This document shows positions 1 through 5,959 of a DNA stretch of 8,531 nucleotides, one piece after another. The notes under the pieces are model-generated. The model saw only the letters and a list, made by a program, of their open reading frames with translations, made no database searches and had not been told where the DNA came from. Source of the stretch: an uncultured Pseudomonas sp. (lineage in GTDB: Bacteria; Pseudomonadota; Gammaproteobacteria; Pseudomonadales; Pseudomonadaceae); assembly GCF_946885885.1 (NCBI RefSeq), contig NZ_CAMPHN010000181.1:1-8531 (forward strand). Direction: 5' to 3'. The translations under genes were made by a program, and so were the position numbers. Each line of letters opens with the position of its first letter. Position 1 is the stretch's first letter.

Positions 1-430
1 CGCCCAGGTGCGCGCCCTGTAGATCGACGAAGCTGTCGATCAAGCGCAGTTGCACATCCAGCCCGGGGTAGGCGCCGAGAAATTCGGCGATGACCGGGGC
101 CAGCCGACGCCTGCCGAAAGGCGCGGGCGCATCGATGCGGATCAGCCCTTCGGGCTCGCTGCTCAGGGATACCGCTTCGGCGCGGGCCAGGTTCAGCTCC
201 GCCAGAATGCGCCGGGCGCGTTCGGCGAAGGCGAGCCCCGCCTGGGTGGCGCGAACCGCATGGGTGCTGCGGCTGAACAGGTTGCTACCCAGCGAGCGCT
301 CGAGCGCATCGATGCGCCGCGCCACCGCCGAAGGTGTCAGTGGATGGCGGCGCGCGGCCGCGGAAAAGCTGCCGGTTTCCAGGACATCGAGAAACAGACT
401 GAGTTGATCGGTTAGCGCATCGGGATTCAT
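1..430 (-). CDS. LysR-type transcriptional regulator, N-terminal part (cut by window edge)
   Basis: Reading the minus strand from an ATG at 430 gives 143 codons with no stop before the left edge, so the C-terminal half lies outside the window. The protein begins MNPDALTDQLSLFLDVLETG. It shows the LysR winged helix-turn-helix at about residues 5-64, with the typical GSFSAAAR, SAVARRIDALE and LGSNLFSR blocks. A linker helix follows and then the start of the substrate-binding domain (EGLIRIDAP, FGRRRLAPVIAEFL). LysR proteins bind DNA as tetramers and respond to a small co-inducer. The gene diverges from the TauE/SafE permease at 535, so it is a natural candidate regulator of that gene and of itself. 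There is no strong Shine-Dalgarno sequence in front of ATG 430. The family is clear, but the effector cannot be told. Confidence 0.93.
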   Translation of the reverse strand, partial: MNPDALTDQLSLFLDVLETGSFSAAARRHPLTPSAVARRIDALERSLGSNLFSRSTHAVRATQAGLAFAERARRILAELNLARAEAVSLSSEPEGLIRIDAPAPFGRRRLAPVIAEFLGAYPGLDVQLRLIDSFVDLQGAHLG

Positions 431-440
431 ATCGGTTCGC

Positions 441-479
441 TTGTGCGATTTCTGCATAGCCATTGTGCGCTGCTGTGCG
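441..479. promoter_or_regulatory. Three helically phased TGTGCG direct repeats (candidate regulator site)
   Basis: The hexamer TGTGCG occurs at 442-447, 464-469 and 474-479, the first two with an extra 5' T. Start-to-start distances are 22 and 10 bases, close to two turns and one turn of B-DNA, so all copies would face the same side of the helix. They lie in the 104-base gap between the divergent LysR and permease genes, where a LysR operator is expected. They are direct repeats, not the usual T-N11-A dyad, so assigning them to this LysR protein is inference. Confidence 0.35.
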
Positions 480-522
480 TTTCCGAGCTAGAGGCCACTG
501 AATAGCATGGAGCGGCAACTGC

Positions 523-529
523 AAGGAGG
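523..529 (+). promoter_or_regulatory. Shine-Dalgarno AAGGAGG deciding the permease start
   Basis: A full AAGGAGG lies five bases ahead of ATG 535. A GTG at 529 is in frame but overlaps the Shine-Dalgarno itself, so it cannot be the start used with this site. ATG 535 is therefore preferred. Confidence 0.8.
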
Positions 530-534
530 TGTCG

Positions 535-1290
535 ATGGACCCGATTGATTTTGCTTTGAACCTGATGCTCGGTTTGTCGCTCGGCGCCCTCGGTGGGCTG
601 TTCGGTATCGGCGGCGGCCTGATCGCGATTCCGGCGCTCGGCGTGCTCTTCGGTCTGGGTCAGCAGATGGCCCAGGGCACGGCCCTGGTGATGGTGGTGC
701 CGAATGTGTTGTTGGCCTTGTGGCGTTATCACCAGCGCAACCGCATCGAATGGCGGCATGCGCTGATTCTGGCTGCGAGCAGTTTTCTCTGCGCGTTACT
801 CGGCGCCGGCTGGGCGGTGAATCTGGATGCGGAGCTGATGCGTGTGGGCTTCGTCGCGTTTCTCCTGGCATTGGCCGCTTACAACCTGTCGCGCTTGTAT
901 TTTCGTCCGCAGGCCGGTGATACCACATTGCGTCAGCCCTGGCCGTGGCTGGCCGCGCTCGGCAGCGGAGCGGGGTTGCTAGGCGGTTTGTTCGGTGTGG
1001 GCGGCGCGGTACTGGCGGTGCCGGTGTTGACCGGCGTGTTCGGCGTCACCCAGGTTATCGCCCAGGGGCTTTCGCTGTCGCTGGCCGCTCCGAGCACCGC
1101 GGTAACCCTGGTGACCTATGGCCTGCACGGTCATGTCGATTGGGCGCTGGCGGCGCCTCTGGCATTGGGCGGCTTGCTCAGCATCAGTTGGGGCGTGCGC
1201 CTGGCCCATGCATTGCCGGAGCGCAGGCTGCGCCTATTGTTCGTCGGTTTCCTGCTGCTCTGCGCGGTGTTGCTCGGGCTTAGAATCTGA
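535..1290 (+). CDS. TauE/SafE-family inner-membrane permease (sulfite/organosulfonate exporter family)
   Basis: The product is a 251-residue, very hydrophobic protein with about seven to eight predicted membrane helices. It carries the two internal repeats of the TauE/SafE family (PF01925): GGLFGIGGG at residues 20-28 and GGLFGVGGA at residues 150-158. Each is followed by an A/P-rich segment (IAIPALG, LAVPVL). Members are permeases implicated in export of sulfite, sulfoacetate or other small sulfur anions, but substrates vary and cannot be read here. Length is normal for the family. The gene diverges from a LysR gene, which may control it. Its last 11 bases overlap the end of the convergent LysR gene at 1280-2134, and no terminator is visible between them. 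Confidence 0.9.
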   Translation: MDPIDFALNLMLGLSLGALGGLFGIGGGLIAIPALGVLFGLGQQMAQGTALVMVVPNVLLALWRYHQRNRIEWRHALILAASSFLCALLGAGWAVNLDAELMRVGFVAFLLALAAYNLSRLYFRPQAGDTTLRQPWPWLAALGSGAGLLGGLFGVGGAVLAVPVLTGVFGVTQVIAQGLSLSLAAPSTAVTLVTYGLHGHVDWALAAPLALGGLLSISWGVRLAHALPERRLRLLFVGFLLLCAVLLGLRI

Positions 1291-2134
1291 AGCTTTCGAC
1301 GATCTGTTCGGCCAAGGTCTCGGTGACCTGGGACTGGGTGCTGCCGTTGCGTAGCAGCACGATACTGGCCATGGGCATACCCGGCAGGCCTTGCGTCTCG
1401 CCGATGATCTCCAGGTCCGCGGTGATCAGGCTTTGCAGTTGCGCGGTGATCGCCAGGCCGGCGCTGACCGCGGCCATGATCGCCGACAGGCTGGGGCTGG
1501 TGTAGGCGATGCGGTACTCGCGGGCCATGGCGTCCAGGCCGTTGCAGGCCCAGGAGCGGCAGAAACAATGGGAGTTGAACATCGCCAACGGCAAGGTGCT
1601 CCGCGTGTGCAGGTTGCTGCCGCGGGCCTGGGCCCAGACCAGGCGCTCCTGGCGCAGCAGTTGGCCGATTTCGGTGCCCGGCTCGCGGGTGACGATGGTC
1701 AGGTCGAGGTCCTGGCGTTGCAGCAGTTGAAACGAGGGTTCGCAGTGCAATTCCACTTGCACCAGCGGGTAGGCGTCGGCGAAACGCACCAGCACACCCT
1801 GCATAAAGCGCATTACATAATCGTCCGGCGTGCCGATGCGCACGGTGCCGACCATATCCGGCTCGCGCATGCTGTTCATCACCTCGGCATGCAATTTGAG
1901 AATCCGCCGGGCATAGCTCAGCAATAGCTGGCCCTCGGCGGTCAAGCTGAACTGGCGGCCTTCGCGCAGGAACAGCGGGCGCTGCATCACGTCTTCTTCC
2001 AGGCGTTTCATCTGCATGCTGACTGCCGATTGGGTGCGATTGACCATCTCCGCCGCGCGGGTGAAGCCGCCGTGGTCGGCGATCGCGACAAAGGTGCGCA
2101 GCAGCTCGCTATCGATACTCGGGTAGTTGGCCAT
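1280..2134 (-). CDS. LysR-type transcriptional regulator, LrhA/HexA-like
   Basis: This is a complete 284-residue LysR protein. The winged helix-turn-helix spans about residues 8-68 (ELLRTFVAIADHGGFTRAAE, RTQSAVSMQMKRLE, LTAEGQLLLSYARRIL). The substrate-binding domain follows, with VRIGTPDDYVMRFMQGVL opening its first lobe and a SAGLAIT segment in the second. The RTQSAVSxQMxRLE helix and the LLxYARxIL linker resemble the LrhA/HexA/PecT branch. The ATG at 2134 has a modest AGAGAT Shine-Dalgarno six bases upstream, and a sigma70-type promoter lies at 2181-2210. It is transcribed divergently from the DUF1127 gene and converges on the permease with an 11-base overlap. Likely targets are itself and the DUF1127-led operon (inference). 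No frameshift or missing block is seen, and the inducer is unknown. Confidence 0.93.
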   Translation of the reverse strand: MANYPSIDSELLRTFVAIADHGGFTRAAEMVNRTQSAVSMQMKRLEEDVMQRPLFLREGRQFSLTAEGQLLLSYARRILKLHAEVMNSMREPDMVGTVRIGTPDDYVMRFMQGVLVRFADAYPLVQVELHCEPSFQLLQRQDLDLTIVTREPGTEIGQLLRQERLVWAQARGSNLHTRSTLPLAMFNSHCFCRSWACNGLDAMAREYRIAYTSPSLSAIMAAVSAGLAITAQLQSLITADLEIIGETQGLPGMPMASIVLLRNGSTQSQVTETLAEQIVESFRF

Positions 2135-2153
2135 TCATCAATCTCTGAAATGG

Positions 2154-2166
2154 TTTGCATAAGAAA
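2154..2166. promoter_or_regulatory. Possible LysR-type T-N11-A box
   Basis: TTTGCATAAGAAA has the T-N11-A frame with TTT/AAA ends that many LysR boxes share, and it lies between the LysR gene (start 2134) and the divergent DUF1127 gene. The inner bases are not symmetrical, so this is a weak candidate resting mainly on position. Confidence 0.2.
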
Positions 2167-2180
2167 CATTCGTTGGCTTG

Positions 2181-2210
2181 ATCATAAGCGTGGCGAGAGA
2201 CTGTCGCCAA
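2181..2210 (-). promoter_or_regulatory. Sigma70-like promoter for the LysR gene
   Basis: On the minus strand TTGGCG (2210-2205) and TATGAT (2186-2181) are separated by 18 bases, matching the -35 and -10 consensus at four and five of six positions. Transcription would start near 2175, giving a leader of about 40 bases before ATG 2134. Confidence 0.5.
2191..2209. repeat. Inverted repeat TGGCGA-N7-TCGCCA (operator or mRNA hairpin)
   Basis: Perfect six-base arms flank a seven-base loop. The right arm overlaps the -35 element of the LysR promoter. In the DUF1127 direction the repeat ends eight bases before the AGGAGGG ribosome site at 2217-2223. It could be an operator read as DNA, or a stem-loop next to the ribosome site in the DUF1127 leader. 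Confidence 0.45.
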
Positions 2211-2230
2211 CCCCACAGGAGGGCAATGAG

Positions 2231-2464
2231 ATGAAAGGTCAAAAAGGTTATGCAATAGCCAGTGTGTGGCAACCGCAAGTGCTGAGCCCGAGAGCGCTGG
2301 TCGGGCTGGTCTGGCGTCAACTCAAGCGCTGGAACGAGCTGGCCAAGCAGCGCCAGCAGTTGGCGACGCTGGGCGATGCGGCGCTCAAGGACCTCGGCTT
2401 GAGTCGGGCCGATATTCTGGAGGAGACTGAGCGCCCGTTCTGGGATGATCCACTTTCGAAGTAG
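2231..2464 (+). CDS. DUF1127 (YjiS-like) small protein
   Basis: The product is a 77-residue basic protein. Residues about 28-63 match the DUF1127 core (PF06568): an aromatic/basic helix (VWRQLKRWNELAKQRQQL) followed by LATLGDAALKDLGLSRADI, the family's L-x-D-x-x-L-x-D-hG-hS/T-R signature. An acidic, proline-containing tail follows. Other DUF1127 proteins have been linked to RNA binding and to small-RNA-dependent regulation in alpha-proteobacteria; the role here is not known. The start is set by AGGAGGG at 2217-2223, seven bases before ATG 2231. Another ATG at 2226 reads only two codons before a stop and is too close to the ribosome site. The gene diverges from the LysR gene and is the first of a probable operon with the exporter gene. 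Confidence 0.88.
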   Translation: MKGQKGYAIASVWQPQVLSPRALVGLVWRQLKRWNELAKQRQQLATLGDAALKDLGLSRADILEETERPFWDDPLSK

Positions 2465-2470
2465 TTGCGC

Positions 2471-2476
2471 AGAGGA
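2471..2476 (+). promoter_or_regulatory. Ribosome binding site AGAGGA ahead of the mini-ORF
   Basis: AGAGGA lies four bases before ATG 2481, the start of a nine-codon ORF. No comparable site is placed correctly for the exporter ATG at 2507, which suggests ribosomes may load here and reach the exporter start by coupling. Confidence 0.4.
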
Positions 2477-2480
2477 ATTT

Positions 2481-2510
2481 ATGGTTGCCGCAAGAAGCCT
2501 GTCCGCATGA
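2481..2510 (+). CDS. Possible nine-residue leader peptide coupled to the exporter gene
   Basis: ATG 2481 opens the short ORF MVAARSLSA, whose TGA (2508-2510) overlaps the exporter's ATG (2507-2509) as ATGA. It has an AGAGGA ribosome site at a usable distance, whereas the exporter start has only a weak one. This is the arrangement expected of a translationally coupled leader. Such short ORFs also arise by chance, so expression is inferred and not shown. Confidence 0.35.
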   Translation: MVAARSLSA

Positions 2511-3442
2511 GTGCCATGCGCAAGGACGCCGATGTATTTCTGTTCCAGTTGATGTTGCTGCTGTGCGCCATCTGGGGCTTCCAGCAGGTGGCGATCAAGC
2601 TGGCGGCCGCGGATATCGCACCGCTGCTGCAGGTCGCGTTGCGTTCGGGGATTGCCGCGCTGTTGGTCGGTGCGTTGATTCTGTGGCAGCGCGGCTGGCA
2701 GGGATGGCTGGGGTGTACCTGGCGCGGCGGCTTGCTGGCCGGCGTGCTGTTCGCTCTGGAGTTCTTTTTCATCGCGCTCGGTTTGCAGTACACCTCGGCG
2801 TCGCACATCGCGGTGTTTCTCTACACGGCGCCGATTTTTTCCGCCCTGGGCCTGCACCTCCTGCTGCCGCATGAGCGCTTGTACCGCCTGCAATGGCTGG
2901 GCATCGCCCTGTGCTTCGCCGGTATCGCCGTGGCGTTCGGCGTGGGTATGCAGTGGACGACGATGGATCGCTATGTGCTGCTCGGCGATGCGTTCGGCTT
3001 GTTGGCGGGGGCGGCCTGGGGCGCGACCACCGTGGTGGTGCGCGGCTCGCGCCTGTCCGAAGCGCCGCCGACGCTGACGCTGTTCTATCAGCTCGGCGTT
3101 TCTTTTGCGTTGTTGCTGGGTTACGCCGCCGTGACCGACCAGCTCGGGCCGATCCGCTGGACCGCGATCAGCGTCGGCAGCGTGCTGTTTCAGGGCGTGG
3201 TGGTGTCGTTTCTCAGCTACCTCACCTGGTACTGGTTGCTACGCCGTTACCTGGCGTCGAACATGGCGGTGTTCTCGTTTATGACCCCGATGTTCGGCGT
3301 GACCTTCGGCGTACTGATCCTCGGCGAGCCGTTGAGTTTGAATTTCGTCGCCGGTGCGCTGCTGGTGGTACTCGGGATCGTTCTGGTCAGCAATCATGCC
3401 TGGGTGGGCAAGCGCCTCAATGCCTGGCTGGCGCTGCGCTGA
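2507..3442 (+). CDS. EamA/DMT-superfamily transporter (small-molecule exporter)
   Basis: The 311-residue integral inner-membrane protein has about ten hydrophobic helices arranged as two EamA repeats (PF00892, roughly residues 12-145 and 160-300). The first contains ALGLQYTSASHIAVFLYTAP and ends LLPHERL; the second contains RYLASNMAVFSFMTPMFGV and ends with GEPLSLNFVAGALLVVLGI, the paired signatures of RhaT/YdcZ-like drug/metabolite transporters. These usually export metabolites, amino acids or drugs; the substrate cannot be predicted. ATG 2507 is preferred because it overlaps the stop of the upstream mini-ORF and gives a normal-length protein. ATG 2516 is an alternative, and a TTG at 2465 would add 14 residues without a ribosome site. 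It lies downstream of DUF1127 and 26 bases upstream of the DUF3291 gene, so co-transcription is likely. Confidence 0.92.
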   Translation: MSAMRKDADVFLFQLMLLLCAIWGFQQVAIKLAAADIAPLLQVALRSGIAALLVGALILWQRGWQGWLGCTWRGGLLAGVLFALEFFFIALGLQYTSASHIAVFLYTAPIFSALGLHLLLPHERLYRLQWLGIALCFAGIAVAFGVGMQWTTMDRYVLLGDAFGLLAGAAWGATTVVVRGSRLSEAPPTLTLFYQLGVSFALLLGYAAVTDQLGPIRWTAISVGSVLFQGVVVSFLSYLTWYWLLRRYLASNMAVFSFMTPMFGVTFGVLILGEPLSLNFVAGALLVVLGIVLVSNHAWVGKRLNAWLALR

Positions 3443-3468
3443 AGGACACGGACACAAGGAGCGAACGG

Positions 3469-3927
3469 ATGTCGGCTTACCACCTCGCGCAGTTGAATAT
3501 CGCCAGCATGAAGCACCCGCTGGAGTCTCCCGGTATGGCGGATTTCGTCGCCAATCTGCAGCGCATCAACGCGCTGGCCGAAGCCTCGCCAGGGTTCGTC
3601 TGGCGTTTGCAGGACGAGGCGGGCGATGCCACCGCGCTGCGCCCTTTTGGCGAGGACGTGCTGGTCAATCTGTCGCTTTGGCGCGATATCGATGCGCTCA
3701 AGAGCTATGTCTACAAGTCCGTCCATGCCGAGATGCTCAAGCGTCGTAACGAATGGTTCGCGCGGATGGGCGAGGCGCACATGGTGCTCTGGTGGGTGCC
3801 GGCTGGACACTTACCCAACGAGGTGGAGGCCGCCGAGCGTTTGCAGTGGTTGCGCGAAAAAGGACCGACGGCGCAAGCGTTCAGCTTTCGTCAGGTGTTT
3901 GCGCCTCCTTTCGCGGCGGCTGAATGA
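3469..3927 (+). CDS. DUF3291 domain protein
   Basis: The product is 152 residues, all one DUF3291 domain (PF11695). Characteristic blocks are LAQLNIA at residues 6-12, INALAEASPGFVWRL at 33-47, the NLSLWRDIDALKSYVYKSVH segment, KRRNEWFARM, and a C-terminal MVLWWVPAGHLPNEVEAAERL followed by GPTAQAFSF. The family has the dimeric alpha/beta-barrel (ABM-like) fold shared with small heme-degrading and quinone-forming monooxygenases, but no reaction is established for it. AAGGAG at 3456-3461, seven bases before ATG 3469, fixes the start; a longer upstream reading in this frame only crosses the exporter gene. The stop lies one base before the next start, so translation of the two genes is probably coupled. 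Confidence 0.9.
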   Translation: MSAYHLAQLNIASMKHPLESPGMADFVANLQRINALAEASPGFVWRLQDEAGDATALRPFGEDVLVNLSLWRDIDALKSYVYKSVHAEMLKRRNEWFARMGEAHMVLWWVPAGHLPNEVEAAERLQWLREKGPTAQAFSFRQVFAPPFAAAE

Positions 3928-3928
3928 C

Positions 3929-5140
3929 ATGACTTCGACACAGACATTGACCCTCGTCCAAGCCCGACGCCTGGCGCTGCGTGCCCAGGGCTTCGGTCGC
4001 GCGCTGCCGGGCGCTGTCGGTCACCGGCAAATGCTCGCGCAGATCGCCCGGCTCGGCGTGTTGCAGATCGATTCGGTGAACGCCTTGGTGCGTTCGCATT
4101 ATCTGCCGCTGTTTTCCCGTCTCGGCGCCTATGACCGGACGCTGTTGGAGCAAGCCGCTTGGAGTGGTGGGCGTCGTCGCGGATTATTCGAGTACTGGGG
4201 GCATGAGGCTTCGTTGCTGCCGCTGTCGTTCTATCCGCTGCTGCGCTGGCGCATGCAGCAGGCGCGCAATGGCGAGGGCATCTATAAGCAGATGGCGCGT
4301 TTTGGCCGCGAACAGCAGCCATTGATTCGGCGGGTGTTGCAGGCGGTCCGCGAGCAGGGCGCATTGGGCGCCGGCAGTCTGGGGCAGAAAGCCGCCGGCA
4401 GCAGCGCCTGGTGGGGCTGGAGCGCGGAAAAGCATGCCCTCGAATGGTTGTTCGCCGCTGGTGAGGTGACCGTCGCCGGGCGCCGCGGCTTCGAGCGTTT
4501 ATACGATTTGCCGGAGCGGGTATTGCCGACTGCCGTACTGAATGCGCCCGAGGTGGGGAGCGCCGAGGCGCAGCGGCGGTTATTGCTGCATGCGGCCGAG
4601 GCGTTGGGTGTGGCCACGGAAAAGGACCTGCGCGACTACTACCGTTTGGGCGCCGGCGACAGTCAGGCGCGGCTGGCCGAACTGCTCGAGGCGGGCGAAC
4701 TTCAACAGGTGCGGGTGCAGGACTGGGCGCAGCCCGCGTATTGCCGGGGAGCGCCGAAAATTCCGCGCAAGGTCGAGGCCAGCGCCTTGCTGTCGCCCTT
4801 CGACTCGCTGATCTGGGAGCGGGCGCGTACCGAGCGATTGTTCGACTTCCGCTATCGCCTGGAGATCTACACCCCGCAGCATAAGCGGGTGTACGGCTAC
4901 TACGTGCTGCCGTTTCTGCATCGCGAACGCCTGGCGGCGCGTGTGGATTTGCGCGCCGAACGTGCTCAAGGCTGTCTGGCCGTGCAGGCGTTGCATGTGG
5001 AAACGCCAGGGCTGGATGAAGAGGCGTTACTGGCGCTGGCGCGCAACCTGCAAGCGTTGGCCGCCTGGCTGGGGCTGGAGCGCGTGGTGCTCAACTGTCC
5101 GAGCAGCGATGCCGCGCGTTTGCGCAGGTGCCTCGGCTGA
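3929..5140 (+). CDS. ycaQ: YcaQ/AlkX-like winged-helix DNA glycosylase (HTH_42 family)
   Basis: The 403-residue protein matches the HTH_42 family (PF06224) that includes Escherichia coli YcaQ (AlkX) and Streptomyces AlkZ, which excise bulky alkylated bases and unhook interstrand crosslinks. The segment [20 protein letters not shown] carries Q46-I47-D48, the Q-x-D form of the catalytic motif known from YcaQ; AlkZ has Q-x-Q. Other family blocks are [25 protein letters not shown] (from about residue 287), [20 protein letters not shown] (ending near residue 326) and [14 protein letters not shown]. Length equals that of YcaQ (about 410). ATG 3929 follows the DUF3291 stop by one base with no clear Shine-Dalgarno, so translation is probably coupled. 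No terminator is seen before pyrF, 73 bases on. Family assignment is strong; activity is inferred from the motif. Confidence 0.87.
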   Translation: MTSTQTLTLVQARRLALRAQGFGRALPGAVGHRQMLAQIARLGVLQIDSVNALVRSHYLPLFSRLGAYDRTLLEQAAWSGGRRRGLFEYWGHEASLLPLSFYPLLRWRMQQARNGEGIYKQMARFGREQQPLIRRVLQAVREQGALGAGSLGQKAAGSSAWWGWSAEKHALEWLFAAGEVTVAGRRGFERLYDLPERVLPTAVLNAPEVGSAEAQRRLLLHAAEALGVATEKDLRDYYRLGAGDSQARLAELLEAGELQQVRVQDWAQPAYCRGAPKIPRKVEASALLSPFDSLIWERARTERLFDFRYRLEIYTPQHKRVYGYYVLPFLHRERLAARVDLRAERAQGCLAVQALHVETPGLDEEALLALARNLQALAAWLGLERVVLNCPSSDAARLRRCLG

Positions 5141-5174
5141 GGGCGGCGAAGCGGCAATTGAATACGGGTTCCGC

Positions 5175-5180
5175 TACAAT
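5175..5180 (+). promoter_or_regulatory. Possible -10 element of the pyrF promoter
   Basis: TACAAT matches the -10 consensus at five of six positions and lies 33 bases before the pyrF ATG. No good -35 sits 16-18 bases upstream; the nearest resemblance, TTGAAT at 5158-5163, is only 11 bases away. A separate pyrF promoter is plausible but not certain. Confidence 0.35.
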
Positions 5181-5213
5181 GCGCGGCGAATTTGTCCTGC
5201 CGAGAGCCCGTCC

Positions 5214-5912
5214 ATGTCCGCCTGCCAGACCCCGATCATCGTTGCCCTGGATTTTCCGACCCGTGATGCCGCCCTGGCGCTGGCCGATCGACTCGATCCC
5301 AGGTTGTGCCGGGTCAAAGTCGGCAAGGAACTGTTCACCCGCTGCGGCCCGGATATCGTCGGCGCCCTGGCCGGCAAGGGCTTCGAGGTGTTCCTCGACT
5401 TGAAATTTCATGACATTCCCAACACCACGGCCATGGCGGTCAAAGCCGCAGCCGAGATGGGCGTGTGGATGGTCAATGTGCATTGCTCCGGCGGCCTGCG
5501 CATGATGGCCGCGTGCCGCGAAACCCTGGACAAGCTGGCTGGCGCCAAACCGCTATTGATCGGCGTGACCGTACTGACCAGCATGGAGCGCGAGGACCTG
5601 GCCGGCATCGGCCTGGATATCGAACCCCAGGCCCAGGTGCTGCGCCTGGCCGGTTTGGCCGCACAGGCGGGTTTGGATGGTCTGGTCTGCTCCGCGCAGG
5701 AAGCCGAAGCATTGAAAAGCGCCCACCCAGCGTTGCAACTGGTGACCCCGGGGATTCGTCCGGCCGGCAGCGCCCAGGACGATCAACGGCGTATTCTGAC
5801 CCCGCGCCAGGCCATGGATGTCGGTTCCGATTATCTGGTCATCGGCCGGCCGATCAGCCAGGCCGCCGATCCGGCGCAGGCCTTGGCAGCGGTCGTTGCC
5901 GAACTGGCCTGA
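5214..5912 (+). CDS. pyrF: Orotidine 5'-phosphate decarboxylase
   Basis: The 232-residue TIM-barrel enzyme carries out the last step of UMP synthesis in the cytoplasm, converting OMP to UMP and CO2. Motifs are ALDFPT near residue 13, KVGKELF at 35-41, the catalytic D-x-K-x-x-D-I signature with D62, K64 and D67 ([12 protein letters not shown]), [15 protein letters not shown] and the phosphate-binding VIGRPIS near the C-terminus. Length is typical of proteobacterial PyrF. ATG 5214 begins [14 protein letters not shown], and the first beta-strand follows at once. A longer reading frame upstream only overlaps ycaQ. A candidate -10 element lies 33 bases upstream. queF follows after 47 bases on the same strand, so the two may be co-transcribed. 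Confidence 0.97.
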   Translation: MSACQTPIIVALDFPTRDAALALADRLDPRLCRVKVGKELFTRCGPDIVGALAGKGFEVFLDLKFHDIPNTTAMAVKAAAEMGVWMVNVHCSGGLRMMAACRETLDKLAGAKPLLIGVTVLTSMEREDLAGIGLDIEPQAQVLRLAGLAAQAGLDGLVCSAQEAEALKSAHPALQLVTPGIRPAGSAQDDQRRILTPRQAMDVGSDYLVIGRPISQAADPAQALAAVVAELA

Positions 5913-5959
5913 ATCCCAGGCCCTCCCACCGATTCGTTCGATTAACCAGGTTTTGACAC

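Noticed and set aside
2226..2234. Two-codon ORF ATG AGA TGA overlapping the DUF1127 start
   Set aside because: Its ATG is only three bases from the ribosome site, too near for initiation. A similar ATG ACA TGA occurs at 3924-3932 before ycaQ; both look incidental.
2893..3468. Long upstream extension of the DUF3291 reading frame (344 codons in total)
   Set aside because: The extension lies inside the exporter gene in another frame and is arginine/glycine-rich without domain similarity. AAGGAG and ATG 3469 give exactly the DUF3291 domain.
3626..3928. Upstream extension of the ycaQ frame to 504 codons
   Set aside because: It overlaps the DUF3291 gene out of frame, with cysteine- and arginine-rich shadow composition. 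Family length and homology start at ATG 3929.
4941..5213. Upstream extension of the pyrF frame
   Set aside because: It covers the end of ycaQ in another frame. PyrF homology begins at ATG 5214 and the total length then fits the family.
5953..5958. TTGACA just before the queF start, resembling a perfect -35 element
   Set aside because: The matching -10 position would lie inside queF and no TATAAT-like sequence is at the right distance. A promoter here could not serve queF.
5913..5959. preQ1 riboswitch ahead of queF
   Set aside because: The gap is 47 bases and shows neither the compact stem-loop nor the A-rich tail of a preQ1 aptamer.
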